Origin: Methanofastidiosum sp.
GTDB taxonomy: Archaea > Methanobacteriota_B > Thermococci > Methanofastidiosales > Methanofastidiosaceae
Length of the DNA: 8,816 nt
Assembly (NCBI GenBank): GCA_013329085.1
Contig: DUKX01000223.1
Coordinates: 7,256 to 16,071 of the forward strand
Direction: 5' to 3'
Shown piece by piece: positions 7,885 to 8,816 of the stretch (within the stretch, counting starts at the first letter, position 1; each line of letters begins with the position of its first letter). The translations under genes and the position numbers were made by a program. The notes under the pieces were generated by a model. The model made no database searches. It was given only the letters and a program-made list of their open reading frames with translations, and was not told the DNA's origin.

Positions 7885-8203
7885 CAATGTACCTCGTGAA
7901 TTTATCAAGAATAAAATTAATAGCTTCATCTTTTTTTTCTAATGCTTCTTCTCGGACCTTCTCTATCTCTCTTACGCCTTCAGAAATTGCCCTTTGTTTT
8001 TCCATGAGTATTCTATCTGTTTCAGTTCTAAGTTGTTTCTCGATTTCTAAATCAAGGTCTCTTTTCTTTTTTTCAAGAAGTTTTTCAATTTCTACGTTCA
8101 ATTCAACTAAACATTTTTTGTGATTTTCTTCAGCATCTGCTATGATTTTCTTTGCTGTTTCCTCTGCTTTTTTTATTTCTAAGAGTATCTCTGCTTTTTC
8201 CAT
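7859..8203 (-). CDS. ahaH: A-type ATP synthase subunit H (peripheral stalk)
   Basis: Subunit H (G in V/A nomenclature) is the elongated partner of E in the peripheral stalk. The 114 residues are almost entirely charged helix, rich in Glu, Lys and Arg, with alanine-rich hendecad-like spacing at the start (EIKKAEETAKKIIADAEE, 9-26), as in the family's right-handed coiled coil, and no membrane segment. Sequence alone is weakly specific for such coiled coils; position as first gene before subunit I, exactly as in methanogen aha operons, makes the call firm. Start ATG 8203-8201 is preceded by a weak GTGAT (8211-8207). It is the first gene after the promoter candidate at 8246-8260 and overlaps the start of atpI by 26 bases. 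Confidence 0.88.
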   Translation of the reverse strand: MEKAEILLEIKKAEETAKKIIADAEENHKKCLVELNVEIEKLLEKKKRDLDLEIEKQLRTETDRILMEKQRAISEGVREIEKVREEALEKKDEAINFILDKFTRYIDELQRKDD

Positions 8204-8245
8204 GAAATCACTATTTTATAACTTACTTTAGTAGAGAAAAAATCC

Positions 8246-8260
8246 TTTATATATTTTTTG
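8246..8260 (-). promoter_or_regulatory. BRE/TATA promoter of the ATP synthase operon
   Basis: The minus strand reads CAAAAAA followed by TATATAAA (8253-8246), a good archaeal TFB-recognition element and TATA box. Transcription would start about 22-27 bases after the TATA centre, near 8222-8229, giving a leader of about 20-25 bases before the ahaH ATG. It lies in the only sizeable spacer upstream of the operon. A second TATA-like TTTTATAT at 8321-8314 would give a leader near 90 bases. No clear operator repeat is seen between them. Confidence 0.55.
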
Positions 8261-8310
8261 ATATTTACTTGGATTCTTTATGCCAAAAATGATTATTTTT
8301 TGTAAATAGT

Positions 8311-8331
8311 GGATATAAAATAAAATAATAG
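8311..8331 (-). terminator. possible T-rich terminator of tbp
   Basis: Beginning 13 bases after the tbp stop codon the minus strand becomes T-rich (TATTATTTTATTTTATATCC), with no GC-rich hairpin. Archaeal RNA polymerase can terminate at U-rich runs, so this is a plausible tbp terminator. The T runs are short and interrupted, and the same bases could serve as a distal TATA element for the ATP synthase operon, so the call is weak. Confidence 0.3.
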
Positions 8332-8343
8332 CGGCAATAAGAA

Positions 8344-8816
8344 TTATGCTAAACCTTCATCAATCAAAGATTTTTTAACACGCTCAATTGCTTTAATAAC
8401 GTCTTCTTCAGATTTTGCGCCTGTACATACAACTTTGCCACTGCCAAAAAGTAGTAGAACTACCTTTGGTTCTTTTAATCTATAAATTAGCCCTGGAAAT
8501 TGCTCAGGTTCATATTCACAATTTGGAAGTGTTAGGATAATATCGTCAAGGTTTAGCTTCATTTCGAGATCGCCAGATGCCACGATATTCTGAACAACAA
8601 TATCTGGTTCTTTTTCCATCGGAGTGCCATAATCCCTCAAAATTTCAATTATTTTGAATATGGCTCTTCTAGATTCTTCTGGAGATTTAGCCCCTGTACA
8701 AACAAGTTTGCCACTGCCAAAAACTAAAGTGGCGGTCTTTGGTTCATCAAGCCTGACTACCATCCCCGGAAACTGTTCTGGCTCATATTCGATGTTATCT
8801 AAAGAACTTGCGGCTT
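8344..8816 (-). CDS. tbp: archaeal TATA-binding protein, 5' end outside the window
   Basis: TBP binds the TATA box and, with TFB, recruits RNA polymerase to archaeal promoters. The reading frame stays open to the right edge, so 156 residues are visible of the usual 180 or so; about 25 N-terminal residues lie outside. The ATG at 8763 is internal: the codons before it encode NIEYEPEQFPG, which belongs to the first TBP repeat. The two saddle halves are plain: repeat 1 runs from EYEPEQFPGMVVRL to VFGSGKLVCTGAK, and repeat 2 from EYEPEQFPGLIYRL to LFGSGKVVCTGAK, each followed by an acidic/basic helix. The phenylalanines of the FGSGK turns, used to bend DNA in known structures, are present in both. 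It ends in DEGLA without the acidic tail of many archaeal TBPs. It lies 140 bases upstream of ahaH in the same direction and is probably a separate transcription unit. Confidence 0.96.
   Translation of the reverse strand, partial: AASSLDNIEYEPEQFPGMVVRLDEPKTATLVFGSGKLVCTGAKSPEESRRAIFKIIEILRDYGTPMEKEPDIVVQNIVASGDLEMKLNLDDIILTLPNCEYEPEQFPGLIYRLKEPKVVLLLFGSGKVVCTGAKSEEDVIKAIERVKKSLIDEGLA
8417..8723 (-). repeat. direct repeat pair inside tbp (8417-8450 and 8690-8723)
   Basis: The DNA encoding FGSGK-x-VCTGAK in the two halves of TBP matches at 31 of 34 bases, including an unbroken 17-base match (8434-8450 and 8707-8723). The copies are 273 bases (91 codons) apart and in frame. This reflects the internal duplication of TBP, not a mobile repeat. 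Confidence 0.8.

Noticed and set aside
7859..7929. Upstream start for atpI at 7929 (15 more residues) or downstream start at ATG 7866
   Set aside because: The extension lies wholly within ahaH and has no family match; the ATG at 7884 has GAGGT at 6-base spacing, whereas 7866 has only a purine run directly touching it.
350..8123. Open frames of 60-110 codons on the plus strand (for example 350-673, 3340-3678, 7079-7375)
   Set aside because: They all lie opposite well-identified ATP synthase genes, encode low-complexity Ser/Phe/Ile-rich products and have no consistent ribosome binding sites; they are shadows of the real genes.
8344..8763. A 139-residue gene starting at ATG 8763
   Set aside because: The same frame continues to the window edge and encodes the conserved start of the first TBP repeat, so this ATG is internal to tbp.
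1..8816. CRISPR arrays, insertion sequences, tRNA or rRNA genes, or a defence island
   Set aside because: No regularly spaced repeats, terminal inverted repeats, transposase frames or tRNA-like folds were seen; nearly every base is accounted for by housekeeping genes.

Overview
The window is AT-rich (by eye roughly one third G+C) and comes from an archaeon, very probably a euryarchaeon. Two things show this: a canonical archaeal A-type (A1AO) ATP synthase operon in the order H-I-K-E-C-F-A-B-D, and the 3' part of an archaeal TATA-binding protein gene next to it. The gene order matches the aha operon known from methanogens. The species cannot be named from this stretch; a methanogen-related or Thermococcus-related uncultured lineage is only a guess. 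Every supported gene is on the minus strand, so the operon reads from right to left. Long open frames on the plus strand are shadows.

Layout from right to left: the 3' part of tbp (8816-8344, 5' end outside the window); a 140-base AT-rich spacer holding a good archaeal BRE/TATA promoter candidate; then nine ATP synthase genes packed with gaps of 1 to 15 bases or overlaps of 1 to 26 bases: ahaH (peripheral stalk), atpI (subunit a/I, stator of the ion channel), atpK (c-ring), atpE (peripheral stalk), atpC (socket between rotor shaft and ring), atpF (shaft), atpA (catalytic), atpB (non-catalytic nucleotide subunit), atpD (central shaft). After a 44-base gap comes the 5' part of an AI-2E family (UPF0118/PerM-like) membrane transporter gene that runs off the left edge.

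Together the nine genes encode a full rotary ATP synthase: the A3B3 head makes or hydrolyses ATP, D/F/C form the rotor stalk, the K ring and the membrane half of I form the ion path, and E/H form the stator stalks. The tight junctions, with most ribosome binding sites lying inside the preceding gene, suggest one polycistronic message with translational coupling.

Nothing here looks like a new defence, mobile or other undescribed system; this is core archaeal energy metabolism. The points worth a second look are: subunit I is only about 544 residues and appears to lack the distal lobe of its cytosolic domain; a perfect 14-base palindrome joins the end of atpK to the ribosome binding site of atpE; atpK has the most complete Shine-Dalgarno of the operon; atpA appears to start at TTG one base after atpF; and the c subunit has no glutamine at the positions that bind Na+ in Enterococcus NtpK. 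Several start codons given here differ from the longest open frame and are chosen from Shine-Dalgarno placement and family N-termini.
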